This document shows, piece by piece, positions 33,688 through 42,120 of a stretch of DNA of 64,000 bases (within the stretch, counting starts at the first letter, position 1; each line of letters begins with the position of its first letter). The translations under genes and the position numbers were made by a program. The notes under the pieces were generated by a model, which had not been told where the DNA came from, searched no databases, and worked only from the letters and a program-made list of their open reading frames with translations. Source of the DNA: JBCCFC01 sp965213595 (GTDB lineage Bacteria > Chloroflexota > Anaerolineae > Caldilineales > Caldilineaceae); the NCBI GenBank assembly GCA_965213595.1, contig CBDBZO010000006.1, forward strand, positions 62,001 to 126,000, written 5' to 3'.

Positions 33688-34482
33688 CTAACTCGAGTTC
33701 CGCAGGTGAACGTGCTTGGCCGCAGAGGGCTGATCCACGCCCAGCTTGCGGTAGCGCCAGCGGATTTGCCACGTGCGCCACGCCGATTCGAGCTTGACGG
33801 GGATGTCTAACTTGCTCTGGCCGATCCGTCGATCTTCAAAGTGAATCGGGATTTCGACGACGCAGTAGCCCAGCCGCTCGGCCACGTGAGCCATTTCCAC
33901 CTGGAAGCTGTAGCCGTTGCTGCGCACCTGCGCCAGATCAATGCCGAGCAAGGCCTCGCGTCGCCAAAGCTTGAAGCCCGCCGTCATGTCGTAAACCCTG
34001 TGGCGCAGGATGATGCGCGTGTAGGCGTTGGCAAAGGCGCTGAGAAAGCGTCGCCCCGCGCCCCACCCTTTATCCAGGCTGCCGTGCTCGATATAGCGGC
34101 TGCCCACCACCACATCGGCCTTCTGCTTGCGCATCGCTTCAAGCATTTGGGGAATGTAGCGCGGCGCGTGGCTAAAATCGGCGTCCATCTGCAGGATGAG
34201 ATCGGCGCCTTCCGCCAGCGCGCGTCGAAAGCCGGCAACGTAGGCCTTGCCCAGCCCGCCCTTCGCCCCATTTTTCATGGGCCGATGCAGCACCGCCACC
34301 CAATCGTGCTGCGCCGCCAGCTCATCCGCCAGGCGACCCGTGCCGTCGGGCGAATCGTCGTCCACCACGAGCAGGTGCAGGTTGGGCACGTTGAGCGCGT
34401 GCAGCGCCGCGGCCATCTGCGGCAGGTTGTCGGCCTCGTTATAGGTGGGGATGACGACGGTGAGCTTTGGGTAGGGAGTCAT
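33688..34482 (-). CDS. Family 2 glycosyltransferase, polyprenol-phosphate mannosyltransferase type
   Basis: A 264-residue GT-A enzyme. KLTVVIPTYNEADNLPQM, LLVVDDDSPDGTG and the catalytic-metal motif LQMDADFSH are typical of dolichol/polyprenol phosphate mannosyl- or glucosyltransferases. It lacks the long C-terminal membrane domain, as in short DPM1-like enzymes. It would make a lipid-linked sugar donor at the cytoplasmic membrane face. The start at 34482 fits the family; the open frame upstream passes through repeat DNA. Confidence 0.88.
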   Translation of the reverse strand: MTPYPKLTVVIPTYNEADNLPQMAAALHALNVPNLHLLVVDDDSPDGTGRLADELAAQHDWVAVLHRPMKNGAKGGLGKAYVAGFRRALAEGADLILQMDADFSHAPRYIPQMLEAMRKQKADVVVGSRYIEHGSLDKGWGAGRRFLSAFANAYTRIILRHRVYDMTAGFKLWRREALLGIDLAQVRSNGYSFQVEMAHVAERLGYCVVEIPIHFEDRRIGQSKLDIPVKLESAWRTWQIRWRYRKLGVDQPSAAKHVHLRNSS

Positions 34483-34502
34483 ATGAAGGGTGGGCAATGA
34501 AA

Positions 34503-34760
34503 ATTTTAACGCGGAGAGCGCGGAGGTTTGCGCAGAGGGCCGCGGAGAGAAGGGAAGGTGTCGCTTCGCTCGCGCAGCGGTCGCATTCGACTCCGAATGC
34601 GAGAAATCTTTTGGCGGCAAACGAACCAACGACTCAAATGCGACTTCCTTTCGGGGGCTGTCCTCTACAGATTTTCTCCCGCTCAAAATGATAACTCCGA
34701 CTTCTCACTTCTTCTCTCCGCGGCTCTCCGCGCCTCTTCCTCCGCGCTCTCCGCGTTAAA
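34503..34760. repeat. CGCGGAG inverted repeat with 150-nt insert
   Basis: Left arm 34503-34550 (ACGCGGAGAGCGCGGAGG...GCCGCGGAGAG) and right arm 34711-34760 are complementary. The intervening DNA contains a smaller hairpin, GTCGCATTCGACTCCGAATGCGA, and no gene. Confidence 0.75.
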
Positions 34761-34811
34761 TCTCTGAATAGACGGGCGATTGTAGCACGCGCGTCAAAGT
34801 TCGTCGAAAAA

Positions 34812-35627
34812 CTAGCCGTACACGTCCGGCCGACGGTGCTGGAGCGAGGGCACCTGGCGGCGCACGCGATCCTGGTAGTCGTAGTCGATATCGGCGACGA
34901 CGACGGCCTCGCGCTCCGGCGCACGCGCGATGACGGCCCCCCAGGGATCGACGATCATCGTGTTGCCAAAGCAGTATTTGCCCGGCGGGTGGCTGCCAAA
35001 TTGGGCGGGCGCGACCATAAAGACCTGGTTCTCAATGGCGCGGGCGCGGATCAGCGCCTCCCAGTGGTCCTTGCCGGTGTAGAGCGTAAAGGCGGCGGGC
35101 TGGAAAATCACCCGTGCGCCGTTGAGCGTGAGCGCGCGGTAGAGTTCGGGAAAGCGGATGTCGTAGCAAATCGTGAGGCCGAGTACGCCGTGATCGCTCT
35201 CGGTCGTCACCATCTCCTGGCCCGGTGCAAAGCGCGACGATTCGTTCTCCTTCACCTGCCCGCCGATATCGATGTCAAAGAGGTGAATTTTGCGATAGGT
35301 GGCGGTGATTTCGCCGGTGGGATCGATGACGAGCGTGGTGTTGCCGCAGCGATCTTCGCCCGCCAGCACTTCGGGGAAGCTGCCGCCGTGCAGCGTGATG
35401 CCGTGCTCGCGCGCTTTATCCTGCAGGAATTGGGTGGTCGGCCCGCCGATAGGCTCGGCGTTGGCGAGCATGTCCCGCGGCTCGCCGAGCACGTTAAACA
35501 TCTCCGGCAGCGCGACCACGTCCGCGCCCTGGTCGGCGGCTTCGTCAATCAAGCGGGCGGCGCTGCGCAGGTTGGCGGCTTTGTCCGCCTGTGAATTCAT
35601 CTGACAAGCGGCAATGCGAAAGGCCAT
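34812..35627 (-). CDS. Nitrilase-family carbon-nitrogen hydrolase (Nit2/deaminated-glutathione-amidase-like)
   Basis: A 271-residue hydrolase with the Glu-Lys-Cys triad: Glu in VALPEMFN, Lys in YRKIHLFDI and Cys in LTICYDIRFPELYR. It most resembles the Nit1/Nit2 branch (omega-amidase or deaminated glutathione amidase), a metabolite-repair role. The start MAFRIAACQMNS has AGAGGAGAGACCACATGG context. Confidence 0.9.
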   Translation of the reverse strand: MAFRIAACQMNSQADKAANLRSAARLIDEAADQGADVVALPEMFNVLGEPRDMLANAEPIGGPTTQFLQDKAREHGITLHGGSFPEVLAGEDRCGNTTLVIDPTGEITATYRKIHLFDIDIGGQVKENESSRFAPGQEMVTTESDHGVLGLTICYDIRFPELYRALTLNGARVIFQPAAFTLYTGKDHWEALIRARAIENQVFMVAPAQFGSHPPGKYCFGNTMIVDPWGAVIARAPEREAVVVADIDYDYQDRVRRQVPSLQHRRPDVYG

Positions 35628-35718
35628 GTGGTCTCTCCTCTTAGCGTAAGTCGTGCGAATTTTTCAACGTTGTTCACCAATTATACCCTGTTCTGAAGTT
35701 TCGATAAATTCAGCCCGC

Positions 35719-35940
35719 CTACCGCTCGTTACCGCGCTTAAAATTCCCTGTTACCTTCGCCAGCGCCAGCTGCACGTCGCGCCGCTTGGCGCCCTGCACC
35801 TTGGCCAGCAATTTTTGCGCCGCCTTCCCCTGCAAGACCGTCACCTGCTTGCCGTGCCACGTAATGAAGACCTTGCCGTCTTTGCCGACGCGGTAGGAGA
35901 AAATATCTTCATCGAAAATGTTGCGCTGGCCACTTCCCAT
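35719..35940 (-). CDS. Small conserved-looking protein
   Basis: A 73-residue basic protein I do not recognise. It has DGKVFITWHGKQVTVLQGKAA then a helical basic tail ending FKRGNER, consistent with a small nucleic-acid-binding or ribosome-associated protein, but nothing shows this directly. The ATG has GAGAAAGCTATG context (AACGGAGAAAGCT). Confidence 0.6.
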   Translation of the reverse strand: MGSGQRNIFDEDIFSYRVGKDGKVFITWHGKQVTVLQGKAAQKLLAKVQGAKRRDVQLALAKVTGNFKRGNER

Positions 35941-35966
35941 AGCTTTCTCTCCGTTGTGAAATCAGC

Positions 35967-38726
35967 TCACAGCGAAATTCCCACCGCGCCCCGCGTAATC
36001 TGAAAGTCGACGTTGCCCTGCGCCAGCCCGCGCGGCTGCGCTTCGCCCGCCACCGCTCGCGCCACCAACGCCGTCAGCTGCGCGACCTGCTCGTCCACGC
36101 TGCCCGCCAAGCTCAAGTCTACATCGGCGACATCGACCGCGCTGCCCGCCGCCACCTGCAGCACCGGCACGAGCGGGTGCGCCGGCACGGCGCGCTCGCT
36201 CACCAAAGCCAGCACCAGCTCGACGCCCGTCGCGCCCAGGCCGGTCAGCGTTTCGACGGCGTGGGCCGTGGGCGCGTGCATCACGTGCAGGCCGGGTGTG
36301 GTCGTGCGCTGGCCGTAGTCGAGCGTGGAGGCGTGGTCGGCCACCTCTAGCGCGGCGAGCAAGGCGTCCCCTTCCGGCAGCACGACCGTGCCGCCCTGAC
36401 CCGCCACCAGCCGTGCGATGGTTGCCAACGAGGATGCAGCCGTCGAATCGATGGGGCGATCACTGGGGCTATCGCTGAGCAGGCCCAACCGCAGGGCGCC
36501 CCAGCCGGTCGATGTGCGCGATCGATTTTCGCCTGAGCCAGCCTCCGCAAACCACGCTTCAATCTTGTCTAGCACGGGCGCAATCCCACCGTCGAGCTGG
36601 ACGCTGGCCCAGCCGTAGGGTGACAAATCCACGCCCTGAGCGGCCAGCTCGTGGCGCACGTAGTCATTGTGCGTCTTCTCGCAGCCGTGCTCGAGCAGCA
36701 GGCAGCGCGCGACGAGCGGGTGGCGCAGGTAGCCGATCAGCGTGCGCGCGTAGAGCGCCTCGGAGGCCCCGCTGGACGCGCCGCAGCCCTCCGTGTGCGC
36801 CAGCGCCACGTAGCGCGACACGCCGCCCAGCGCCCCATCGCGCCGACCCTCGTCGAGCGCCCGGTTGAGCCGCCGCGCCGCCAGCAGCGCAATCTGCCCC
36901 GCACACAGGCTAGTCGGCAACACCAGCCCCACGCGCTCGCTCGCAAAGCCCTCCGCCGTCTCAAACGTGGACAGCAGCGGCGCGCGTTCCACCAACCCAT
37001 CCGACGGCGGCTCGACGCGCAATCCCCGCCCGCTAAACGACGATACATTACCCTTCCCTGCTCCCCTGCTCCCCTGCTCCCTCGCTCCCTCGCTTCCCTG
37101 CTCCCCCGCCCGCTGCCAATTCCGCCAAATCTGCACCTGCGCATGACCCGCTCGCTCGCCGACCGTACGCTGGCCCGACGCGGCGTCGAGCGTCTGATCA
37201 AGCGTCTGCTGGGTCAACGTCTCCATGTCGACGCCATCGAGATACGCGCCCGCGTTCACGTCCATCTCGCGCTCCAGCAGCTCATAGCGGCGCGTGGTCG
37301 TCACAAATTTGAGCGTGGGCACGAAAGGGAAGTTGGTGATCGAGCCGTTGCCCGTCACAAAAAAGATCAGGTTGCAGCCCGCGGCGATCTGCCCGGCAAT
37401 GCTCTCCAAATCATTGCCGGGGCTGTCCATAAAGTAGTAGCCCGGCCCGTCCATCGGCTCCCCATAGTCGATGACGTGATCCAAACGCACGTTCGGCGGC
37501 TTCTTCATGGCCGCGCCAATCGATTTGAGCACGATGTTGTAGAGCCCGCGAAATTTATTGCCGCCGGAGGGATTACCCTCCGCCGACGAGCCGTGGCGGG
37601 CGGCGTACGTTTTGAAGCGTTCAACCGTCGCCAGGAATTTGCGCGCCGTCTCCAGATCGCGCACGTGCTGGAGGACGTAGCTCTCCGCACCGATTAGCTC
37701 GTCGGTTTCCGCAAGGTTGGCCGCGCCGCCCTGCTGAATCACGGCCCGCGCGACGGCTCCGGCCAGCGGGTTGCCGCTCACGCCCGAAAAAGCATCGGAG
37801 CCGCCGCACTGAAGCGCGATTTTGAGATGGGCGATGGACTCGTCCGTCCGCCGCATGGCGTTGACCTGCGGCAGCCACGCACGCACAATTGCCGCGCCCG
37901 CGTCGAGGTTGTCGACAAACGAGCCGTCGAGCGGGAGGAAGCGGTGGAGGACGCTGTCGAGCGGGTAATTGTGTGTGCGCATAAAGTCGCGCAGTTCGTC
38001 GGCAGTGAGCGTGCCGTGCGCATCCGCCACGAGCACGGCACCGACGTTGGGGTGCGTGATCCAGCCCGCCAGCGTGCGTAGCAGCAGTTCGCGGTTGTTG
38101 AGCCGCGCATAGTCGCCCTCGGTGTGCGCCGCGGCCACGATGCCGTCGACGTTGGCGTGGCCGATGTCGACGCCGTGGAGCCGGTCCGCCAGCGCGCGCA
38201 CATAGCCCCCCGCCCGCGACGTCAGCCCCAGCAGCACAATGTGGTTGCGCGTGCCGACGCCGCGCTTGCCTTCTCCTTTATGTACATCGCGTCGATAGCC
38301 GGAAAAGGTACGGCGCTGGTCGGCTGGCAGCCGCGCCACCTGCTCGGCGGGGTGAAAGCTCGCTTCATCGAGCGCAAAAGGAATAATGTGGTCGGCAAAG
38401 TTGGGTGCATCCGGCAGGGAGAGCCGGACGGAGCGCTCGCGCAGGGCGTGGAGCGTGCTGGCGTTGCAGACGTAATTGCCCGGTGCAATATCGATGGTGG
38501 CCTCACCAAAGGGCAATTCCCACGAGCGCAGCGCCGCACCCGCGGGAATCGAGCGCAGGGCAAAGCGGTGGCCTTCGAGCACGTCGTAATCGATGGTGAA
38601 AATTTCGTCGCCGCGGCTGACGTGCTCGCCCGCGCGCAAATCACGCGTGGCGATGGCGACGTTGTCGCCGGGCAGCGGCAGGCGGGCGATGTTGTCAAAG
38701 TTAACGGGAGAAGCGTGGATAGTCAT
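35967..38726 (-). CDS. Double-module UxaA family hydro-lyase (altronate dehydratase-like)
   Basis: A 919-residue protein, nearly twice the usual UxaA size. An N-terminal SAF domain (about 1-90) is followed by a full UxaA module: YRRDVHKGEGKRGVGTRNHI, LQCGGSDAFSGVSGNPLAG, and YYFMDSPGNDLESIAGQIAA then NLIFFVTGNGSI. A second module follows (about 575-919): GLVLPTSLCAGQIALLAARR, HTEGCGASSG, LLLEHGCEKTHND, PGLHVMHAPTAHAVETLTGLGATG. In it the CGGSD active motif is replaced by LLSDSPSD, so it looks inactive. Between the modules is an EQGSEGAREQGSRGAG stretch encoded by short repeats. UxaA enzymes dehydrate sugar acids such as altronate. It follows a phosphodiesterase gene by 35 nt. Confidence 0.85.
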   Translation of the reverse strand: MTIHASPVNFDNIARLPLPGDNVAIATRDLRAGEHVSRGDEIFTIDYDVLEGHRFALRSIPAGAALRSWELPFGEATIDIAPGNYVCNASTLHALRERSVRLSLPDAPNFADHIIPFALDEASFHPAEQVARLPADQRRTFSGYRRDVHKGEGKRGVGTRNHIVLLGLTSRAGGYVRALADRLHGVDIGHANVDGIVAAAHTEGDYARLNNRELLLRTLAGWITHPNVGAVLVADAHGTLTADELRDFMRTHNYPLDSVLHRFLPLDGSFVDNLDAGAAIVRAWLPQVNAMRRTDESIAHLKIALQCGGSDAFSGVSGNPLAGAVARAVIQQGGAANLAETDELIGAESYVLQHVRDLETARKFLATVERFKTYAARHGSSAEGNPSGGNKFRGLYNIVLKSIGAAMKKPPNVRLDHVIDYGEPMDGPGYYFMDSPGNDLESIAGQIAAGCNLIFFVTGNGSITNFPFVPTLKFVTTTRRYELLEREMDVNAGAYLDGVDMETLTQQTLDQTLDAASGQRTVGERAGHAQVQIWRNWQRAGEQGSEGAREQGSRGAGKGNVSSFSGRGLRVEPPSDGLVERAPLLSTFETAEGFASERVGLVLPTSLCAGQIALLAARRLNRALDEGRRDGALGGVSRYVALAHTEGCGASSGASEALYARTLIGYLRHPLVARCLLLEHGCEKTHNDYVRHELAAQGVDLSPYGWASVQLDGGIAPVLDKIEAWFAEAGSGENRSRTSTGWGALRLGLLSDSPSDRPIDSTAASSLATIARLVAGQGGTVVLPEGDALLAALEVADHASTLDYGQRTTTPGLHVMHAPTAHAVETLTGLGATGVELVLALVSERAVPAHPLVPVLQVAAGSAVDVADVDLSLAGSVDEQVAQLTALVARAVAGEAQPRGLAQGNVDFQITRGAVGISL
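37040..37125 (-). repeat. GCTCCCCT tandem repeats inside the UxaA gene
   Basis: About seven degenerate 8- to 10-bp units of CTGCTCCC/CTCGCTCCC encode a Gly/Ser/Glu/Arg-rich linker between the two UxaA modules; they resemble intergenic repeat DNA captured in frame. Confidence 0.7.
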
Positions 38727-38761
38727 AGTGGGGAGCTCAGTTAAGGATTTTTGGATATAGT

Positions 38762-40030
38762 CTACCACTCCAGCATCGCCAGCGGAATCTCCATCTCCTC
38801 GGGCGACAGGCCGCCGTGCATGCCGTAAAACTGCATCTCGAACACGTCGCGCTCGTACCACCAGACGGATTGTCCCGCGTAGGGCAAAATCACCAGATCG
38901 CCGATGCGCGAGCGCAGGCGCTCGCCCGGCGAGCCGGGGCCAAAGTAGCCCGCCTCGATCAGGTCGCGCGTGCGTATGACGTCGGCCACGCCGCCCAGCC
39001 GCGGCTGAAGAAAAGCCTGCGCCTCGTCGACCAACCCTTCGCGTACGTATAGAAACGCGTCGCGGCAGGAGCCGCCGGGCGCGAGCGCGGGCTTGCCGCG
39101 ATGAGCATCCGGGCGCAGAAAATCGGGCAGGCCGCGAAAGCGTGAATCGCGGTTTAGGTAGAGCGTCGTCGACGGGTCAACGACCGTCTGGCCGTGGTCG
39201 GCGGTGAGCAGGAAAAGCGTATTGGGTAAGTGCGCTGGCAGGTTGGCGAAAAACCACTCGAGCGCGCTCAAGCAAGCGTCAACTTCGGCGTGGAAGTGGG
39301 GCGAATTGGGTCCGTAGTGGTGGGCGATGCCGTCGATTTTGTCGAAGTAGAGGAAAAAGTAGGCGGGCAGCCGACTGTCGTTGTGGGCGTGGGCCAGCGA
39401 CAGGCTCAGGTTGGTCAACGCTTCGGGCAAGGTCACAAAGGGGATGAGGCTGGCGCCCTGCAGCGTGGCGGTGGAGTAGGGCGAGCGGGCGTACTGGACG
39501 CTCTGAAAGACGGTCGACGTAACGCCCCGTTGGGCCAGCTCCCGATAAATTGTGCGGCGCGGCAGCATCTGGCTGATCGGAATATCACTGGCTGCCAACG
39601 TGCCCCGCTCGTCGTCCTCGGCGTAGGCGTACATCAGCGGCTTAATGAGCGCGTTGACCGTTGGCTCCCAGTATTGCCACTCGTACGCGCCGTGCTGGGC
39701 CACCGGCAGCCCGGTGTGGACGGTGGTGGCGTGGGCGGTGGTGGTCGAGGGGAATTGCGAAGTCAGCTTTTTGACGTGCCCGTCGCGGAGGAAGCGCTGG
39801 AGGACGGGGTAGCGTTCGGCGTAGCGCTGGAAAAAGTGCCAGCCAAAGGCGTCGATCCAGAGCAGCACGACCGCGTCGTACTGTCGGCCAAAGCCCTGCA
39901 TCACGTCGTCCGCCAGCGCGGGGCTGGACGAGCCAGCACCGTCGCCGGTGAGCCACCACTGGACGGTCGGCGGAATGTCGGCGAAGCAGTGGCCGCCGTA
40001 GCGCGGGCGGAGGAAGCTGGGGTGGAGCAT
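38762..40030 (-). CDS. Alkaline phosphatase/type I phosphodiesterase superfamily protein
   Basis: A 422-residue metalloenzyme of the nucleotide pyrophosphatase/phosphodiesterase group. VVLLWIDAFGWHFF has the first metal Asp, PSTTTAHATTVHTGLPVAQHG the nucleophile Thr/Ser region, and FLLTADHGQTVVD the second metal site. There is no signal peptide, so it is probably cytoplasmic. It is transcribed just before the UxaA gene and may share an mRNA. Substrate unknown. Confidence 0.85.
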   Translation of the reverse strand: MLHPSFLRPRYGGHCFADIPPTVQWWLTGDGAGSSSPALADDVMQGFGRQYDAVVLLWIDAFGWHFFQRYAERYPVLQRFLRDGHVKKLTSQFPSTTTAHATTVHTGLPVAQHGAYEWQYWEPTVNALIKPLMYAYAEDDERGTLAASDIPISQMLPRRTIYRELAQRGVTSTVFQSVQYARSPYSTATLQGASLIPFVTLPEALTNLSLSLAHAHNDSRLPAYFFLYFDKIDGIAHHYGPNSPHFHAEVDACLSALEWFFANLPAHLPNTLFLLTADHGQTVVDPSTTLYLNRDSRFRGLPDFLRPDAHRGKPALAPGGSCRDAFLYVREGLVDEAQAFLQPRLGGVADVIRTRDLIEAGYFGPGSPGERLRSRIGDLVILPYAGQSVWWYERDVFEMQFYGMHGGLSPEEMEIPLAMLEW

Positions 40031-40085
40031 GGGATTATTTAGAGGGCGGAAAATTTTAGTCAGACGGGTTATGCAACTGGTGGGA

Positions 40086-40208
40086 AAGCCGGCGTTCTCA
40101 CCCCCTCCCAGCCTTCCCCAGATTGGGGGAGGAGCTGATCCCTTGTTGGTCCAGTCGCGGCTCCCTCCCCATCATGGGGAGGGCTGGGGTGGGGTGGAAC
40201 GGCGTCTG
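40086..40208. repeat. MITE-like repeat, GCCGGCGTT-ended copy
   Basis: Left arm GCCGGCGTTCTCACCCCCTC and right arm GGGGTGGGGTGGAACGGCGTC frame two hairpins (TTCCCCAGATTGGGGGA and CTCCCTCCCCATCATGGGGAGGG). Same core plan as the other repeats, different ends. Confidence 0.65.
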
Positions 40209-40279
40209 CCCTTCTAACTTGAGCTTTGAACCGGCGTTGCCTACCGTAGATCACATATGCTCCGCTATGTGACAAATTT

Positions 40280-40450
40280 GGTCTAGTGTCTCGTCAAGCT
40301 TGATTTGATGGGAATCGTAGGCGCTGCTTCCAGCTGCGCAAGCTTGGATCACCTCTTCACACTGGTCTAGCGAAGGGGTAGGTCACGACCGTGCGGTTGA
40401 AAACCGCACCTACGGTTCTCATCATTTTAGCCTTGACACGACACTAGACC
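40280..40450. mobile_element. MITE-like element with GGTCTAGTGTC ends
   Basis: A 171-bp non-coding element with imperfect 31-bp terminal inverted repeats (perfect over the first 11, GGTCTAGTGTC, then GTCAAG). Inside is a hairpin GTGCGGTTGAAAACCGCAC (40391-40409). It lies with the preceding repeat in a 496-nt gap before rimM that has no gene. Confidence 0.7.
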
Positions 40451-40526
40451 GAAACGAGGAAAATTCCTAAACAACTCGGATTGACCACCCGCGTCACCTT
40501 GCGGAGCAAAGGTGAGCTACGGTTTG

Positions 40527-41108
40527 CTACGCCTCCAGCAACCCCTCCGGCAGGTCGACAATTAGCCGCCCCGCCTCCAGATCAACCTGCTGCACGACTT
40601 CTTCAATGGCGGGCAGCAGCAGGTCGCGCCCCTGGTTGACGCCGCCCTGCGTGCGCACGATGTAGACGTCATTGGCCCCCGTCTCCATCACGTCGCTGAC
40701 CACGCCGAGCACCTCGCCCGCCACGGTTTGCACCGTCAGGCCGACGATGTCGTGGATCCAGTAGGTGTCCTCGTCGAGGTCGAGCGCGTCGGCTTCGGGG
40801 ACAAAGAGCCAGCGGTTGCGCAGCGCGTCCGCCGCCTCGCGCCCCTTGACGCCCTCGAACATAACGAGCACGTTCTGCTTGTGCGGGCGCGACTGGCGAA
40901 TCGTCATCGGCGCGAGGTCGTCTCCCATCAGCAGCACGTTGCCGACATCAAAGCGTTCGGGGAAATCCGTGTGCAGCTCGATTTTTACCTCGCCGCGCAG
41001 CCCGTGCACGCCGACAATCAGCCCCACGGCGATGTGCCCATCGGGGATGTGAACGCGCCGATTGCGGTGGGTGTAGACCGGCGGGCGCGTGTTTGTACTA
41101 TCGGACAT
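40527..41108 (-). CDS. rimM: Ribosome maturation factor RimM
   Basis: A 193-residue 30S assembly factor that binds S19. The N-terminal RimM domain (AVGLIVGVHGLRGEVKIELHTDFPERF) and the C-terminal PRC-barrel (EDTYWIHDIVGLTVQTVAGEVLGVV, ending LLLPAIEEVVQQVDLEAGRL) are complete. It is the last gene of the ffh-rpsP-khpA-rimM cluster on the minus strand. A 128-nt gap with a CAGCGGA.../TCCGCTG hairpin separates it from khpA. Confidence 0.95.
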   Translation of the reverse strand: MSDSTNTRPPVYTHRNRRVHIPDGHIAVGLIVGVHGLRGEVKIELHTDFPERFDVGNVLLMGDDLAPMTIRQSRPHKQNVLVMFEGVKGREAADALRNRWLFVPEADALDLDEDTYWIHDIVGLTVQTVAGEVLGVVSDVMETGANDVYIVRTQGGVNQGRDLLLPAIEEVVQQVDLEAGRLIVDLPEGLLEA

Positions 41109-41159
41109 TGGTTTAAATTACTTATCTAAAGGCTGCAAGTCAAAACGGCTGCAGCGCCG

Positions 41160-41210
41160 AATTAAAATGGACAAACAGCGGAAGGACAATCCCTCCGCTG
41201 TAGATATTCT
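41160..41210 (-). terminator. Hairpin between khpA and rimM
   Basis: ACAGCGGA-AGGACAAT-CCCTCCGCTGT can form a stem-loop between the two genes. It may be a partial terminator or processing site; no long T-run follows. Confidence 0.4.
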
Positions 41211-41236
41211 GCTATTTGATTGAACCACCCGGACCG

Positions 41237-41467
41237 TCAGTCGATTTCAAGAATCACGTCGCGGTCGGGATCGTCGACGGGCATGGCGTCCAGCAGCGAG
41301 CGCATGGCGTTGGCGACGCGGCCCCCTTTGCCGATAACGCGACCCATATCCGGCTGAGCAACGCGCAGCTTGAGGATAGTGGAATAGCGCGTCTCCTTTT
41401 GGCGCACGGAGACGGCATCCGGCTCCTCCACCAACTTGCGCGCGATAAATTCAATTAGCTCTTTCAT
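41237..41467 (-). CDS. khpA: KH-domain RNA-binding protein KhpA
   Basis: A 76-residue single KH domain. It has the GxxG loop as MGRVIGKGGRVANAMR and the normal N-terminus MKELIEFIARKLVEEPD. KhpA proteins bind RNA and sit between rpsP and rimM in many bacteria, as here. The start MKEL is chosen because it fits the family; upstream codons fall in a repeat. Confidence 0.95.
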   Translation of the reverse strand: MKELIEFIARKLVEEPDAVSVRQKETRYSTILKLRVAQPDMGRVIGKGGRVANAMRSLLDAMPVDDPDRDVILEID

Positions 41468-41499
41468 GGTTCCACTCCTCGCGGCTGCGGTAGCTTGAA

Positions 41500-41578
41500 G
41501 AAAGAAAGCGATCCACGAAGGGCACGAAGACACACAAAGTCAAGCTCCTTTCTTCGTACTTCTTCGTGTCCTTTGTCA
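41500..41578. repeat. ACGAAGGRCACGAAG inverted repeat
   Basis: Arms CCACGAAGGGCACGAAGACAC and the matching CTTCGTACTTCTTCGTGTCCTTTG form a hairpin in the gap between rpsP and khpA. A sister copy is at 53422-53500. Confidence 0.7.
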
Positions 41579-41596
41579 GTTCCCTCGTTAGTTTGC

Positions 41597-41977
41597 TTAC
41601 GCCGCAACCGCTTCCGGCGCGTCCACGCTTTCGGTTTCCGCGCTCGGCGTCTCATCGACTTTCACTTCGCTGACCTCTGCCTCGCTTGATTCAGCTGCTT
41701 CGTCAGTTTCCTCAAAGGGAATCAGCTTGTTGTTTTCGTCCAGCACGTTGTGGGTGCGCAGCACGCGCGCCACCGAGTCGCTCGGCTGGGCGCCGACGCC
41801 GACCCAGTGCGCGATGCGTTCACGCTCCAGCGTCACGGTTTCCGGCTGGGTTAGCGGGTTGTACGTGCCCACGGTCTCGATAAAGCGGCCATCGCGCGGC
41901 GAGCGCTGGTTGGCCACTACAATGCGGTAAAACGGCTTCTTTTTGGCGCCCATACGGCGCAGTCGAATGCGAACCAT
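41597..41977 (-). CDS. rpsP: 30S ribosomal protein S16 with acidic tail
   Basis: A 126-residue S16. The conserved part MVRIRLRRMGAKKKPFYRIVVANQRSPRDGRFIETVGTYNP occupies residues 1-85. The last 40 residues (DEAAESSEAEVSEVKVDETP...) are an acidic, probably disordered extension beyond the usual 80-90 residue protein. It lies between ffh and khpA in a conserved order, with TAGGAGCAACA upstream of the ATG. Confidence 0.96.
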   Translation of the reverse strand: MVRIRLRRMGAKKKPFYRIVVANQRSPRDGRFIETVGTYNPLTQPETVTLERERIAHWVGVGAQPSDSVARVLRTHNVLDENNKLIPFEETDEAAESSEAEVSEVKVDETPSAETESVDAPEAVAA

Positions 41978-42039
41978 TGTTGCTCCTAAATGTAGACTTT
42001 GCTCTCGTAAACTTAATTTCGTTCTTTCTGGGTGTATTA

Positions 42040-42120
42040 CTTATTTGCTTATTGCTTAATCACGAGTCTATCGCTCAATACATTCCAACGAACCAAGCAA
42101 TACGCAATAAGCAATAAGCA
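42040..42120. repeat. GCTTATTGC inverted repeat between ffh and rpsP
   Basis: TTTGCTTATTGCTTA (42044 onward) and GCAATACGCAATAAGCAATAAGCA (to 42120) are tandem copies of GCTTATT that can pair across about 45 nt. It starts one base after the ffh stop and may modulate ffh-rpsP read-through. Confidence 0.6.
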
